From NCBI GenBank assembly GCA_947462335.1, contig OX381709.1, positions 36,040,186 through 36,104,185 on the forward strand: a stretch of 64,000 bases of DNA. The letters are read 5' to 3'. The number at the start of each line of letters is the position of its first letter. The first letter of the stretch is position 1. Below, piece by piece: positions 48,346 through 60,584 of the stretch. The DNA is from Harmothoe impar. Its lineage: Eukaryota; Annelida; Polychaeta; Phyllodocida; Polynoidae. Under the pieces are notes generated by a model that saw only the letters and a program-made list of their open reading frames with translations, searched no databases and was not told the origin of the DNA. The translations under genes were made by a program, and so were the position numbers.

Positions 48346-48662
48346 GGGAGTGTTCATTTATTAATTACAGGGGGGGTGGTGAGATTTCGCGCGGAGGGGC
48401 AACATTTTTTACGCCCCCCCCCTTGAGAGCGCGTGGAACGTTTTGTGCCCCCCTCGCCGAAGGCGCCGAAAATTTTTCGCCCCCCCCCCTTTGAACTATA
48501 GTAATGTGCGGGCTTTTTTGCTAAAAAGGGGCTTACATTTTTACGCCCCCCCCCTTAAGAGAGGTCAGAATTTTTTACGCCCCCCCTCAGGAGGGGTCTG
48601 AAATTTTTACGCCCCCCCCACAAACCCACCACCCCCCCTGTAAATAATAAATGAACACTCCC
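48346..48662. mobile_element. TIR element with TAA target duplication (317 bp)
   Basis: The left end GGGAGTGTTCATTTATTAAT is matched in inverted orientation by ...AATAAATGAACACTCCC at the right, followed inward on both sides by TTACAGGGGGG or its complement. TAA stands at 48343-48345 and 48663-48665. The 3-bp TWA duplication and GGG start point to PIF/Harbinger-type mobilisation. The interior has four or five tandem variants of TTTTTACGCCCCCCC. It probably lies in the 3' untranslated region of the arrestin transcript and carries an AATAAA near its right end. Confidence 0.9.
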
Positions 48663-49671
48663 TAATGCGATGAACTGAACAAAGCAAGCTTCATTAACTA
48701 TTGGTGTATATCTATGGCATTACACGCCAAATGCACATAGAAAAGGAAAACGTCATTGCCAAGCGACAGGATGATGACTGACCTGTATTCCAGTCAGTGT
48801 TCCTCTAGATTCACAACAATGATGAGCAATGCTGAACAGCACGTCAGCGATGACCATAGACGTGCTTTGGTGTGTATGATGGCGTACAGATCAACTCAAA
48901 CCAACCTACATGGCTGAATGTCTGTCCACAATCCTATTGACACTCTACCTCTGTTGTCATGTAACTACCTTACACAGAAATACTCTGAGCAAGCTAGGCT
49001 TCCATGGGGGACCAGAATAGTACAATCTGTTACACCCAAAGAGGCCGAACTTGATGGAGCTCGAAAGGGACTGACTTGTTTATAAGTTCATGAAAGTAAA
49101 TGCAAGGCCTATGGGAAAGGTCCTTGGTCCTGTCTTGACCATTGGTCAGTGGGACTTGGATATTTGATGCCTTGTGCGCATGCCCTAATAAGGTCACCCA
49201 GTCGTGCTGTCACACAGCGTCCCTCAAGGCTCACCCGATAGTTGCTCAGCATCGGGACCACGGGTTCCACCTTTACAGGGGAGTTTTATTCCCAGGACAC
49301 TGCCTTTAACTTCTGGTCATTTATGAGGAGGACACATCTCCCTATTGACCGCCTAGAGAACTACAACCCTGGTTCGATGTGATCTGTGCCTGCGACCGTT
49401 CATTTTACTTATTCTTATCATGTGACTTACCCTATTGGTAATATTGAACATACTTTTCTGATGCTTGCAGTTATCTTATTCTCTGGTTTAGATTTGAAGT
49501 TATCAAAGTGGGACACTATTCATAGTTTGAATTTAGAAACATGTGTGTAATTCTAGACTAGTAGGATACAGTCTACACAAAATGTTTTGTAGTCAGCTAT
49601 GACCCTGACATTCAGCATATATTCCATGCAGATCCTCCATTTGTACTCAACATGTCTATCTCTTTGTACAG
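48663..49671. other. Gene-free stretch or continued 3' untranslated region
   Basis: Nothing recognisable as coding. Confidence 0.45.
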
Positions 49672-49864
49672 CACTTTTGATAAAGTAAAGGATGGACTCC
49701 ACACGATCAGGAGGAAATGTAGGGGTGACACACACATCTTTTCTTTACCTGATCCAAAAAGACCGTTTGGGAGACTGATCAAAGCCATTGCAGAGGGGGG
49801 AAACTACAACACCATTCATGACATCAGTTCTTTAACCAAAAGGAGTATTTCTACATATAGCGAG
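49672..49864 (+). CDS. Candidate exon of unknown function
   Basis: An open stretch with a good acceptor (CTATCTCTTTGTACAG before 49672) and an acceptable donor (GCGAG then GTAATT at 49865). It would encode TFDKVKDGLHTIRRKCRGDT, then SLPDPKRPFGRLIKAIAEGG, then NYNTIHDISSLTKRSISTYS. The composition looks protein-like (balanced charged and hydrophobic residues, no simple repeat). I recognise no family. No partner exon was found on this strand. It may be a real exon of another gene, a decayed copy, or chance within the arrestin 3' region. Confidence 0.3.
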
Positions 49865-52800
49865 GTAATTTATGAATGCCTTATAAGAACAACACAGAGT
49901 CTTGCCTCCATTAGGCCCTTAAACATGTGTCTACAATGAAGGCTTGTTCTCATAATACTTTTCTAAAGAAATATACACTTGATAATTGTAAGGATATTTT
50001 ATATGCATAATAGGGGAGAGTCAATTCCCTTAGAATAGGTTATCTAGCTACTTCTCGTGACTGTACACATGGATGAATCTGATGCCATACTTAGCAACTG
50101 AATTATGATTCATCGCATGGTATTTCACAGACAGCCCTTGGATTATCTGGATTGAAGAGGTCAATGAAATTTACTTTATTGCTAGTTAGAAGGGATGGGC
50201 AGGTTCAAATTTATCCAATGTAATACAAGAGCATGAGATTATACTGGTAGTATTCTTATTGGTTATTGATACTGAATGGTTATTACATGTTTCAAACTTG
50301 ATTTTGAAAGTATCTTATCAACAAAAATAATTCATTTTATCTATTTCCAAGTGGATTCGTTCTACAAAGTTGCTGTGTATGGCATACCTATTTTAGTCTG
50401 TATAGACCTTTCAGATTGTAACGCGTAAACTGTCAGTATTCGTAACATATACGACTGTCATTCACAATGTACATAAGAACGAATTGTTTATTGGGCAGAG
50501 AAGGGTCACATCACTAGTGAGAGAAGTTCATATTTAATGTACATACATACACAACTGTATATTTCTCTCTGTGAAGTAGAAAGTTAATTGACGAGTGACG
50601 TCATCTTTATATATGTATAGATTTGATGTCTTGTTACCTAACATTCTTAAGCTACATGCTGGCGTGTATGTTTAAATGATAAACAAAAGGGCGTAAATCA
50701 GATGCAGTGTACACATTATATATGGATGTATATTCTAGAGACATGTTCATATAACATACCATTATTGTACAGTTGTTAGATATAGAGCAAAGTCCCCAGC
50801 CAGTGTGAATTTTGCTAGCCTGCTTCTATTTAGAGCAGTGTGTAACACTTCTAGGACTTTGGAATAGTTATAAAGATGTCATGGTACAGGACTAGGGTAG
50901 TTGGGAATGGCTTGTTAACATAGATGGCACTACTGTTTGGCTGAGGCTCGGTCAATCTTGTAAATCAAGCGTGGACTTAAAAAAGGGCAAACTCTGCAGG
51001 CTCTAGAATTTTGAGGATTTGGGCGAGTGGAAACAGGTAATGTTTAAGAAAGTGAAAAACAAGATGTTCTTCCTTCAGTATTGTATCACATGCTTTAAAC
51101 AACACCACTTTAATATCCTATAATTTGGTTTCTAGAACTGTTTATGCACGGGGTCTACTGATGTGAAATCTTATTTTACTAGAATTCAGTGATTTGGGGT
51201 TATGATGTTTAAACTTTAATTTTAATGTAAGAAACCAAGTTAATGATTACCGTGTGGTTTTAACATTCCATACAGATGCTGATCTGATATTAATGCCTTG
51301 GTTTGCAGATATTTATTATTTTATAGGATAGCGTTAGTCAGATTGGCATGGTAAGATAATCATTTTCTTCGACCTGAATCCATTCATCTTCTTAAACTAT
51401 TGTTTTTGATCATTATTGTTTCAGAAATGTAAAACAATTGTTTCTATCCTCTCATATGCCAACTTTATGTAACACGATTTGTGATAATTATGACTAAAAT
51501 TATTAGTGTATTATACTTGACTGAAGAGAACTTGGTGATTTAAGTGGTTCTAGTGGATGTAGGTAGTGGGTGTATTTGGATCCATATAGAGGGTGTATAC
51601 ATGAACATACTGCCAATGCCACCATGTTATGTGTACCTAGATGCTTAATATGTATCATTATTATAAGTATAGCTGGGCTGTTGAACCAGTATATACTACA
51701 GTACAGCTCCTGCCTGTGTTTGTATCATATATATTGAGCAGCCAAATGTTAAATCTGCCAACTTGTATCCATATAGTGGGAGGATAGCTCTGAGAACAAT
51801 GGCTTTGGGCTATCTAACCTCAAAGGTGGTAATAGGACGTGCTTTTAGACTCTAAGTCTAATTAGTTATATACTCATTCAAGGAGATGTCATCTTGTTTA
51901 ATATGATTACGTATTTCTTTTAGAAAGTAAAGTTCTCATCTGAGCAATATAAAGGGATTCGAATACCAGTGCTGAAGTGGTAATATTTTTCTGTAGAAAG
52001 ACTTATTCATATCGTCTACCTAACGTGGGTAAAATTGGTCTGCCCAAATCAGTTCGCTTTCTAAGGTTGTGCTTGTTATGGAAACCGCTACCCGGAATGA
52101 TATTTTATGGATGATCATTATTTAGGTATTGTTGATTTATATGGGTTAACCCTTGTTTAAATGTTCACTATAAATGATACCCCTTGCATGGCCCTTGTTA
52201 TATAGGGTAGCCGTGTTTGGGAGGTGTTAGTGCCGTACAGTAGCTCTATATCATACTAAGACACAGTGGTACAGCAGGTCCTCCTTATTGTGTGAGTACC
52301 TTGAGCATTCATCGTTATGGGGGAGGGAAGTACACATAGCTCTTCCAAAGTAGAGGCCGACATATCGATAATAATAGGTAATAATTATGTTGAAAGCCAA
52401 TAGTGCTGAGTGTTACAGAGATGACATTTATAAAAAATATGAAATCTGTCCAGTACAAACAAGGAATCATATCTCCAATTCCATTCACATGGTAGGTGGA
52501 ACAACCACAAAATGTAATATAAACGCATAACGCCTTTGTCTTCTCGACTGTTCATTATACAACTTTACATTATGCAAAACCCAGCATTGGTAACTTTTAT
52601 TTCCAAGCCTAGATATGATGCCAACTTTATTCATGTCTACACTTACCGAATAAAATGGCGGTCCACTGCCAATTGCTTTTTATTGTGACTAGAGCAGTAT
52701 ACAACGTATGCACACGGACATACGTTTTCTAATAAAACTATCACATTTGCAAAGGTTTGTTGGGGATATTTGGGCAATATAAAATGCCTTTAGTCCCATA

Positions 52801-55800
52801 AGGAAGGGTTCTTAGCATAATAAGCAGGTCATTAGCATAAATGGCTATAATGCTTATTCATTTTATGATAAGTAATATAGCCCAGCACTCCTCATGCCCA
52901 GAGTCATATAGCGGTGTATGGGTACACATGGGGCTTCTACATGCATACCTATACTGAAGGTGTATACGTGTTGTCTGCTGTCAGTCATGGTTGCTACAGT
53001 ATGGTGTATAAAACAGGAATAAATCACTGTACATTGACAGACTACTATCATCATCACTCTCGTCCGAGCAGAAATAAAGAGAAGAATGTTCACATGAACG
53101 CTCACTGAGCCATCGAGTTTTCATCATTTCTTCTTTCCTCGTTAAATCTTTTTGTCTTCTTCGTTTACAAATTCCCCTCCCATGGCTATATACTATGAAT
53201 ATACTGCTGTACATATGTAGGATCTAACCAGCATTACATGTATGTTGCCCTTCAAGCATGTAGTTAGGACTGGTTATATATAGTCCTGCATTAAGGATTC
53301 TTAATTCTAGTAAATGCCTCTTGAAGCTGCTTACCGGTAAATACCATTATGACCTTTTTGTGACAATTACAAACACATATCCTGAATCAGATTGATATCA
53401 TTTAAAAAAATGACCTTAAGTAGTAAAAGGTTTGCTCGAAATGCCAACGTTCATGCAGTGTGCAGAACCACTTCAATGACCCCCATATCTAAAGAAATCA
53501 ACGATCCATAGGGTATATCAAAATAGAGGTAACGACCACCAAGCATATCAGCATACATTGCTTTTTTTATTTAGTTTTACTATCCTTCAAGTTACATATT
53601 CTAGACATGTATACATTTAGAAGGTAAACCGATATTTAAATATTCAAGCAATATTTTCCAGGAAACAAAGCAGATGCTAGGAGTTCTAAAGGCGTTTACT
53701 GATCGTGTGCCTTTTTGGCTTTAACAGCTGACCAAGAAAAGACACAGTGTAATGTATCCGCGTAAAGACCAAAATCCTCCCCGACTAAATGAGTCTGCTT
53801 CTACTACTCACAGTTCCTGTTCGTACCATACACTAGATAGCGCCACTGATCTGAAACAAAGCAGATTCGGGTTCCATCCTGAACACCTAAAAGACTGGTG
53901 CCACTAGTGAGTAATGTTATTCAATACCATTGTAAGTTATGGAACCTGTATGAAGGGCTTTGTAAGAAACCCAGTGAGGCTACATGACTGCGGGACCAAA
54001 ATAAGGTGAAATAGCAGATTTGTAGGCCAGTACTGTGCCAAGTAGGTTCACCAAGAGATCCTAATGGTCAAGATTTTCTAAGTACATACCCTCAGGACAT
54101 TGTAGAGTGATTTGGAGAATAAATGAACCATTTTGAGTGAATCTACTCTTGGTATGCCTGAAGATATATCTTGTCCCAGTCTGTAAACAAAATTATTAGT
54201 TGCTGTGATGTATTTTAAGACACAATGTACACGATCACCTTATTTTGGTCCCAGAGTCACCTGAAAACAGATGATTGAGTTCATGAGGCGATAAAAACTG
54301 AACCGCTAGTGTTAGAGATGTATCAAAAAGTGTTGCAAGGAGCCAATATGTATACCTTTCAATATAATTATTACATTTGTTTAAACATATCAAGAACTTT
54401 CTAATTTGTCCCTCCTCAGCCCCAAAAGAGCTTACCTCAGACTGACTGTCTATAAGCAACCCCCAAGAGGAAAATTAAGGAACACACAAAATGAACACTT
54501 AATATCGAAATTGTCTTTATTCTCTGGGCACTTATCCTGCCTTGTTATTAATCTTGTATATTTGTGTACATACATTACTGACCATTCCGGAAGAACGTGT
54601 TTTCCATCTACATGAGTTTATGGTCAATAAACCTCTTCAAAAAAACTGCATAACTCAGGAGTTTGGGCCATATATATGCATATCACTGTTGTTGTTGTTT
54701 ATAACAATCCTAGCATACTTCTGCCTATGGATTGTAATTGTAAAGTGATATAAGACATTTAGCTATGTCTCTTAATTCATGACAATTATGAATTTCAGTC
54801 ACTAAGATGTCTTTATGAATTGGATGTGCAACCAAGTTAGAAATAGAGGATAATTGTAGTGAATTGAATACATATTCATGACAGCAGAATAATTCCAGTA
54901 TGTCTATACAAATCACTATATATTCTAAAAGTAGATAATTTTGCATGTATACATTTTCGTGAATTTGCAAAAAAAAAAATTATATTGCTTGTATTAAAAT
55001 TCACAGTTTTTGGAATACTCTAGTTCTTTAACTACAGTGGATAAACTTTCGATCTGTACATATTTTCGCAGATTTTTCATTTCTGCGAAATTCACGGAAA
55101 TATGTACACCTACTACAGCACGAAAATATCTACGTTTACAGTAAATGAAAAAAATCCTTAAAAGTATGAGCCACTACAATAGCTAATTGATCATCTTTAG
55201 TCATTGTTTGAAAAATAACGGTGAAAGTATCTATAGAATTACGGTGTCTTCCAAAAAACGGTGTTCCTAAAATAGATGGGGACAGTTTGGCATCCATGGT
55301 TGCCATGTGAATCACAGTTTTTCTACGCGAGATTTTTAACACTGTGGGCAAATGGCCCTTGATAGCCTGTTAAATCCGCAAACAGGTACATTGAAAGGGT
55401 CAATTCAAGACCAGATGTGTGTAGATCTCAGCCCTAGTGTGATCAAGACTGGGCACCCGGACATGCATGTATTACACGACAGCCCTCTTCTCTTATCACA
55501 CTACAATGTGCTATAAATGCAGGATTCTGCCTGCAATCACCTATGTCAAGTAATAGGAAACATGTAATTGAGGAATATATGCAAACAACATAGCCATGTT
55601 GTCTGGACTGCGTGAGGTGTAATATCATCTTTAAAACACAAACCACTCTTACCTAACCCAACAGCCAAGCCCTGTGCAGTGCTTCTTGATTTGGCTATAG
55701 TTTTTCTCCTGATTGATTAGGACCATTTAGATTTGTTCAGGGATTTCAAGAAGTGTTTGTAAGACCCACACATTCAGCATCTGGTCCGTAGGAATAGATC

Positions 55801-55984
55801 CCAAAACTATAATTATTCTGATTCGGGATACACGGTAAGAGTGCTTAATTTGGTTGGATTCTTTTAATTAATGTCTATGGCAGAAGCTTGGTATGATCGT
55901 TTTTATTCCATATATTTACGGGTATAATGCTTTAGGTACTCCACACTTTGGAGGTATTTCCTAGCACTTGAAGCGACCCCACAA
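49865..55984. other. Long gene-free stretch
   Basis: About 6 kb of AT-rich sequence with no convincing exon. A hairpin lies at 55055-55108, where TGTACATATTTTCGCAGA faces TCTGCGAAA...ATATGTACA. Sequence around it (TTTTCGTGAATTTGC near 54955 and GCACGAAAATAT near 55119) hints at a larger foldback element covering roughly 54950-55140. Confidence 0.5.
55055..55108. repeat. Hairpin, possible core of a foldback element
   Basis: TCGCAGA and TCTGCGA pair across an 8-base loop. Outside this, after unequal spacers, TGTACATATTT pairs with AAATATGTACA. Confidence 0.65.
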
Positions 55985-56310
55985 GTACAGAAGCCGACAA
56001 GGGTCACCAAAAAAACACTTCAAGTATTTATATATATATATATTTTTTAATTTCTCAAAATGAATTTTTGTTGTTGTTGTGAATATCGAAAAACGGTGCA
56101 TTCAGTGTTAACTGTTGCTGTTGACAGCTATGTTTTTGACAGTTGACAGCATCAACTATTGATGTTGACAGCAAAAGAAAAATCTTGATTTTGAGAAATT
56201 GCATAAACGATGCAGAAATATAAAAACAAAAGATTTATTGTTGCTTTTTTCGGCCGATATTGACAGTTGACAGCATAAATCTTCGTGGTGACCCTTGTCG
56301 GCTTCCGTAC
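55985..56310. mobile_element. TIR element with 25-bp ends (326 bp)
   Basis: GTACAGAAGCCGACAAGGGT... (55985-56009) and ...ACCCTTGTCGGCTTCCGTAC (56286-56310) are inverted 25-mers with one mismatch. ACAA lies outside each end on both sides (55981-55984 and 56311-56314), a likely 4-bp target duplication, although GTAC itself could be part of it. The interior repeats TTGACAGC several times. No coding sequence is present. Confidence 0.85.
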
Positions 56311-56934
56311 ACAAGGCAGCTTATTTGAATTCCTTTAAATAACGTCCAGTTGACGCAATTCGAATGCATTTCTGTATTCATCTCACTCCAACTAAAATGC
56401 TTGACCCTCGAAAGTGTTTGGTTTTGGAGACAAGACTAGCGTCACACACACACTTACGTTTTTCTCAGTGTACCTCTCCCTCGTACCCTAGCCCCTAGTC
56501 TCTATCCCTACCTGCCACCCTCAACTCCCAGCGCCTAGTCTCTATTTCCTATCTCACACCCTCATACCTACCTCCATACGTTCATAAGCAATAGTGTACA
56601 TACATGCGCCAGTTAAATGATGGCACACTGCTTTATGCCGTACACCTAAGTTTACATTGATTAGGAATTCAGGCTTCTAACAAATGTTCGGTAAATCAGG
56701 TTTGACAAAAATGGCTGTTTATTGCTGCGTATTACCACAGACTATTACACACCCCATAGAGAGAGCTGCTCATTCCCACCTCACCTCTATACCTAATGAC
56801 TCAGGTGGCCAGCAGGGGGCTGCTCACTCAGAGTGATATACTGTCTATTGGGATATCGATAATACACAGCGACACCCTCGTAATATGGACGTCCATGGTG
56901 GTAGACTGACTGCGGTCTCTACAGGTTGTATGGT
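56311..56934. other. Gene-free stretch
   Basis: Nothing recognisable. Confidence 0.5.
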
Positions 56935-57420
56935 GGTAGTCTGTCAGCAATAGTACAGGGTACATGGTGGTAGTCTGTCAGCAATAGTACAGGGTACATG
57001 GTGGTAGACTGTCAGCAATAGTACAGGGTACATGGTGGTAGTCTGTCAGCAATGGTACAGGGTACATGGTGGTAGTCTGTCACCAATGATACAGGGTACA
57101 TGGTGGTAGTCTGTCAGCAATGGTACAGGGTGCATAGTGGTAGTCTGTCAGCGATGGTACTGGGTACATGGTGGTAGTCTGTCAGCAATGGTACAGGGTA
57201 CATGGTGGTAGTCTGTCAGCGACGGTACAGGATACATGGTGGTAGACTGTCAGCAATGGTACAGGGTACATGGTGGTAGTCTGTCAGCAATGGTACAGGG
57301 TACATGGTGGTAGTCTGTCAGCAATAGTACAGGGTACATGGTGGTAGACTGTCAGCAATAGTACAGGGTACATGGTGGTAGTCTGTCAGCAATGGTACAG
57401 GGTACATGGTGGTAGACTCC
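56935..57420. repeat. 34-bp minisatellite, about 14 copies
   Basis: The unit begins GTACAGGGTACATGGTGGTA and ends GTCTGTCAGCAATG. Copies are about 95% alike. Variants GTAGTCTG and GTAGACTG, and CAATAG and CAATGG, are distributed in a mosaic, as expected from ongoing unequal exchange. Confidence 0.96.
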
Positions 57421-59020
57421 CAGTACACTGATGGACATCAGACCTACCTCGAACATCTGTTTTTGACCGTTTGACATGAAACACACTACAAGTAGTACAT
57501 GTACCTTTCTTCTGGGTTGAGGAGAGCGGCTATCCGTGTCAAAACCGTTATCTGTACAATAACATATATAGAGGCTTGTTACGGATTTCTGCCAATAAAA
57601 ACATTTAAAAGTCAAATGTCGCCACGTTACCGTTAGAGGGAATTGCTTGTATTAAATACTATTATAAAACAACCAGCAAAGCTATTATTGACACAGATAG
57701 CGGTTATGTCACTGATAGCTGTTGTACCTACCTTTTAACAGTTCCATGAGCAACGCCTTCAGCAAGTCTAGGACGATGTGTGCATGCACGGGATGGAGTG
57801 GGTACAGGGTTTATATGGTGGTCGGTTTAACACAGGATACGGGCATTGGGAACTGTAGAGGGATGGCTTGTTGCTATTTTATTCGATTAAACATGACAAT
57901 AGGAATACTGTTGTCGGTAAAAGGCGAACTATGTCAAATAAGCATGGCTTTTAAGGGGAATTCTTGGGTTAGGCGGGAGTTAACGGAAAAACTCTAGCAT
58001 AAGTCAGTTCACACATTAGCTTGTCTAGATAGAGATATGATTCACATTCACGTATCGAAAAAACAACAACTGAGCAACACAGCAGACGGGATCAAGGACA
58101 AGAGGAGAGAAATATCATAAATAACAAGAAGGAAATGATACGGAGGACACAACGATAAAATAAAAAGTACATCTTGGATGGAAGTAAAGACAGACATACT
58201 TTGGGTTTGAATGTTAACAATTGTGATTTTACAAACTAAATGAAGCAATTGAGTAAAAACATGAAAATATCTATAAACTACAATTCTGAGGTAAAACGGA
58301 CTGCTTTTAAATAAGTGATAAATTTCGTTTGTCCTGTTGATATCATGGAAGTTGTGTTTGAGGAGTCTCATAAATACTATCTAGCCCAAAAGTCCTATGA
58401 AGTCAAACTCCATAATCATGAATTAAATGACGACTTCATAGATGTGGCTTCATGTAGCTTTAGCCTTTACATTTGAATGAGCAAAAACAACAGGAATGCC
58501 GAGAATAAAACACAATATTATTGCCGTTAGACGCAACCAGATTGATGCTTATAGCGGTGTCCAACTCAAAGCGCAGCCTCAATAGATGGGAGAGTGGCTG
58601 ACTATAATAATTCAATTGTGTGCAGCAGCTGAGGTGAGGTATGACGTGAGACAGACACAGACGGGGGTGGGGGGTATGGGGACATCTGTTTGTCGGGGTG
58701 GTTGAGGAGTATACGGGGACCACAGGACTATTTCAGACGCTGTATATTTAGTGTAGCGGACTGCCGGTAGGAGCGCTGCAGCAGGCGCGGTGGGGGCCGT
58801 CTCCCCAGGGGAGCACGGAAATTCTACCCTCCCCGCCCCACACAGAAAATAGAAAGCAACAACAGGAGCAGTGGATGCTCACCTCTCCCTACCTGTGCTA
58901 CTCATCCTGCTAACTGCCTGACTACCTGGCCAGCCGTAGCCTCAGCTAACCCCAGGCTGCCTGGGAGGTAAAAAGGACTACACTATAGGATACATAGTAT
59001 ATCGGCCAACGTGCTCAAAT
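57421..59020. other. Gene-free stretch
   Basis: A GC-richer patch at 58750-58850 has no assignable exon. Otherwise nothing was seen. Confidence 0.45.
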
Positions 59021-59262
59021 TCAGAAAATCAATTCCGGCTTGACAATACAGGAAGACAAGGAGGGATCTTCCTCTGATTTGGGAGTAATAGTGAAAGTAG
59101 CAGGGTCAGCCTCAAAGTGAGGACCACTTGGAGGAGCTCTGTGTGCAGGGAAGAGCTTCTGGAAAGCTCCACTAGGTGGCAGGCGTGCAGACATAGGAGT
59201 TGTAGCTGAACCAGGGGCCACTACTGACGTACCTGGCTCTTGGAGGAATTTAGGATTTTCTG
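59021..59262 (-). CDS. Candidate 3'-terminal coding exon, unknown protein
   Basis: On the minus strand, an acceptor TTTGTCCTTTGTGTGTAG precedes 59262. The frame then stays open for about 80 codons to a TGA at 59021-59023. The peptide runs ENPKFLQEPGTSVVAPGSAT, later FQKLFPAHRAPPSG and DPATFTITPKSEED, ending SSCIVKPELIF. It looks like the disordered C-terminus of a regulatory protein (Ser/Pro/Thr/Glu-rich, no repeat), but no domain or family is recognised. Upstream partner exons at higher coordinates could not be assigned with confidence. A possible donor (CACAAG then GTATAC) sits near 59546. Confidence 0.35.
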
Positions 59263-60489
59263 CTACACACAAAGGACAAAGGGTAGGTGTTATTTACATT
59301 ACAATTAATTATTAACAGAGACATGGACTTTGCTAGTACTGGGTGTGTGGAGGTCAGTTACTGTCTGGTGTACCTGGGTGTATTTTGGGACAGGAAGAAG
59401 ACAGGGCAGGCTGACACCCCTGGTTTGTATAGTTATTGTAGTGTAGGGTGTGGGCAGGTACAGGGGGAAGCAGACGACATGGAATCACAAAGAGGCAGGC
59501 GGAAAAACACCTCTCCTGGCATAGCAGGCAGGCAACAACAGTATACCTTGTGGTCCCGCTGAAAACCAGCTCTCACAAACAATAGCTGGGAGGAAGAGAA
59601 CCGATTATTCAGCATTGTGCTCGAGGCATACTTGACATGGATCCCCCTAAATGGTACCCCTCTTGTTCCAGGGACCAGAGGGATGCTTTCTGTAGGTCCA
59701 GGTCTTACCAACAATGCTCAACGAATACTTTGAGAATGCCCACTAATCTTAGCGTTAACTGTACCTATATTCATGTATTGGTCTTAGTTGACATAGGGAC
59801 ATATCCCCCTCTAACATTATAACGCATAAAAAGAGAAAAATAAGAAGAGAATAATGGACGAAATAAGAAAGAGAAAGCATATAATGACGATAAAAGACAC
59901 TGAGGGCCAGAACGGTGGAGAGAAAATGACTAAAATATAAAATAATCGAGGGAAAAAGAAGGAGAAATCATATATAGTTACGAAAGGAGAGTATGAGAGC
60001 CTTAATGGTGGAGAGAAATGACGAAAATTTGAAAAAAGCCGAGGGGAAAACACCTTCCCTCTCCACACAGGTCAGCAGGACTAAGTTCCTCCACCCCAGA
60101 ACATCCTGGTACCAGGAGTACTGATGGATGCACGTTTTTCTATATGAAATTAACATCATCCAGATGCCAGGAATATCCAGATAGTCAGCTCACGGACAGC
60201 TATAATATAGAGCATAATCCTTTGGTTTATCGAGTGGGGGAGAAAGAAGGTGAACCTTTTTATCAGAGGCCAGTGTTGATAGCAACTGGGTTTAGGGTGG
60301 TTAGGCTACAGCTTTAGTGTTCCACTAATTCCCTCCAAGCTGAGAGAGAAGAAAAACATAAAATGCACCACTATGGTTACGGTTATATGCAAAGGGCTCT
60401 GATTCAATCACAACAATCTTTTACGCGTTACATTTTCATGCATTTTATTACTTTCTTCTTCATGCCCATGTATTTCTAATCCCCGGCCG
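59263..60489. other. Gene-free stretch or intron of the candidate minus-strand gene
   Basis: A minus-strand frame at 59433-59714 is open but lacks domain support. Confidence 0.4.
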
Positions 60490-60584
60490 CAGGGGCGGAT
60501 CCAGGAATTTAAGAAGGGGGGGGGGGGCGTGAAATAGGCAATGTACTGGGGGTATTGAAAATACGCCGGGTCCGCCCCCCTCTG
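60490..60584. mobile_element. Degraded short element with GGGGCGGATCC end
   Basis: CAGGGGCGGATCCAG (60490-60504) is identical to the left end of the element at 20226. A degraded inverted counterpart, GGGTCCGCCCCCCTCTG, ends near 60584. The interior is a G-run and short unique sequence. Confidence 0.6.
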
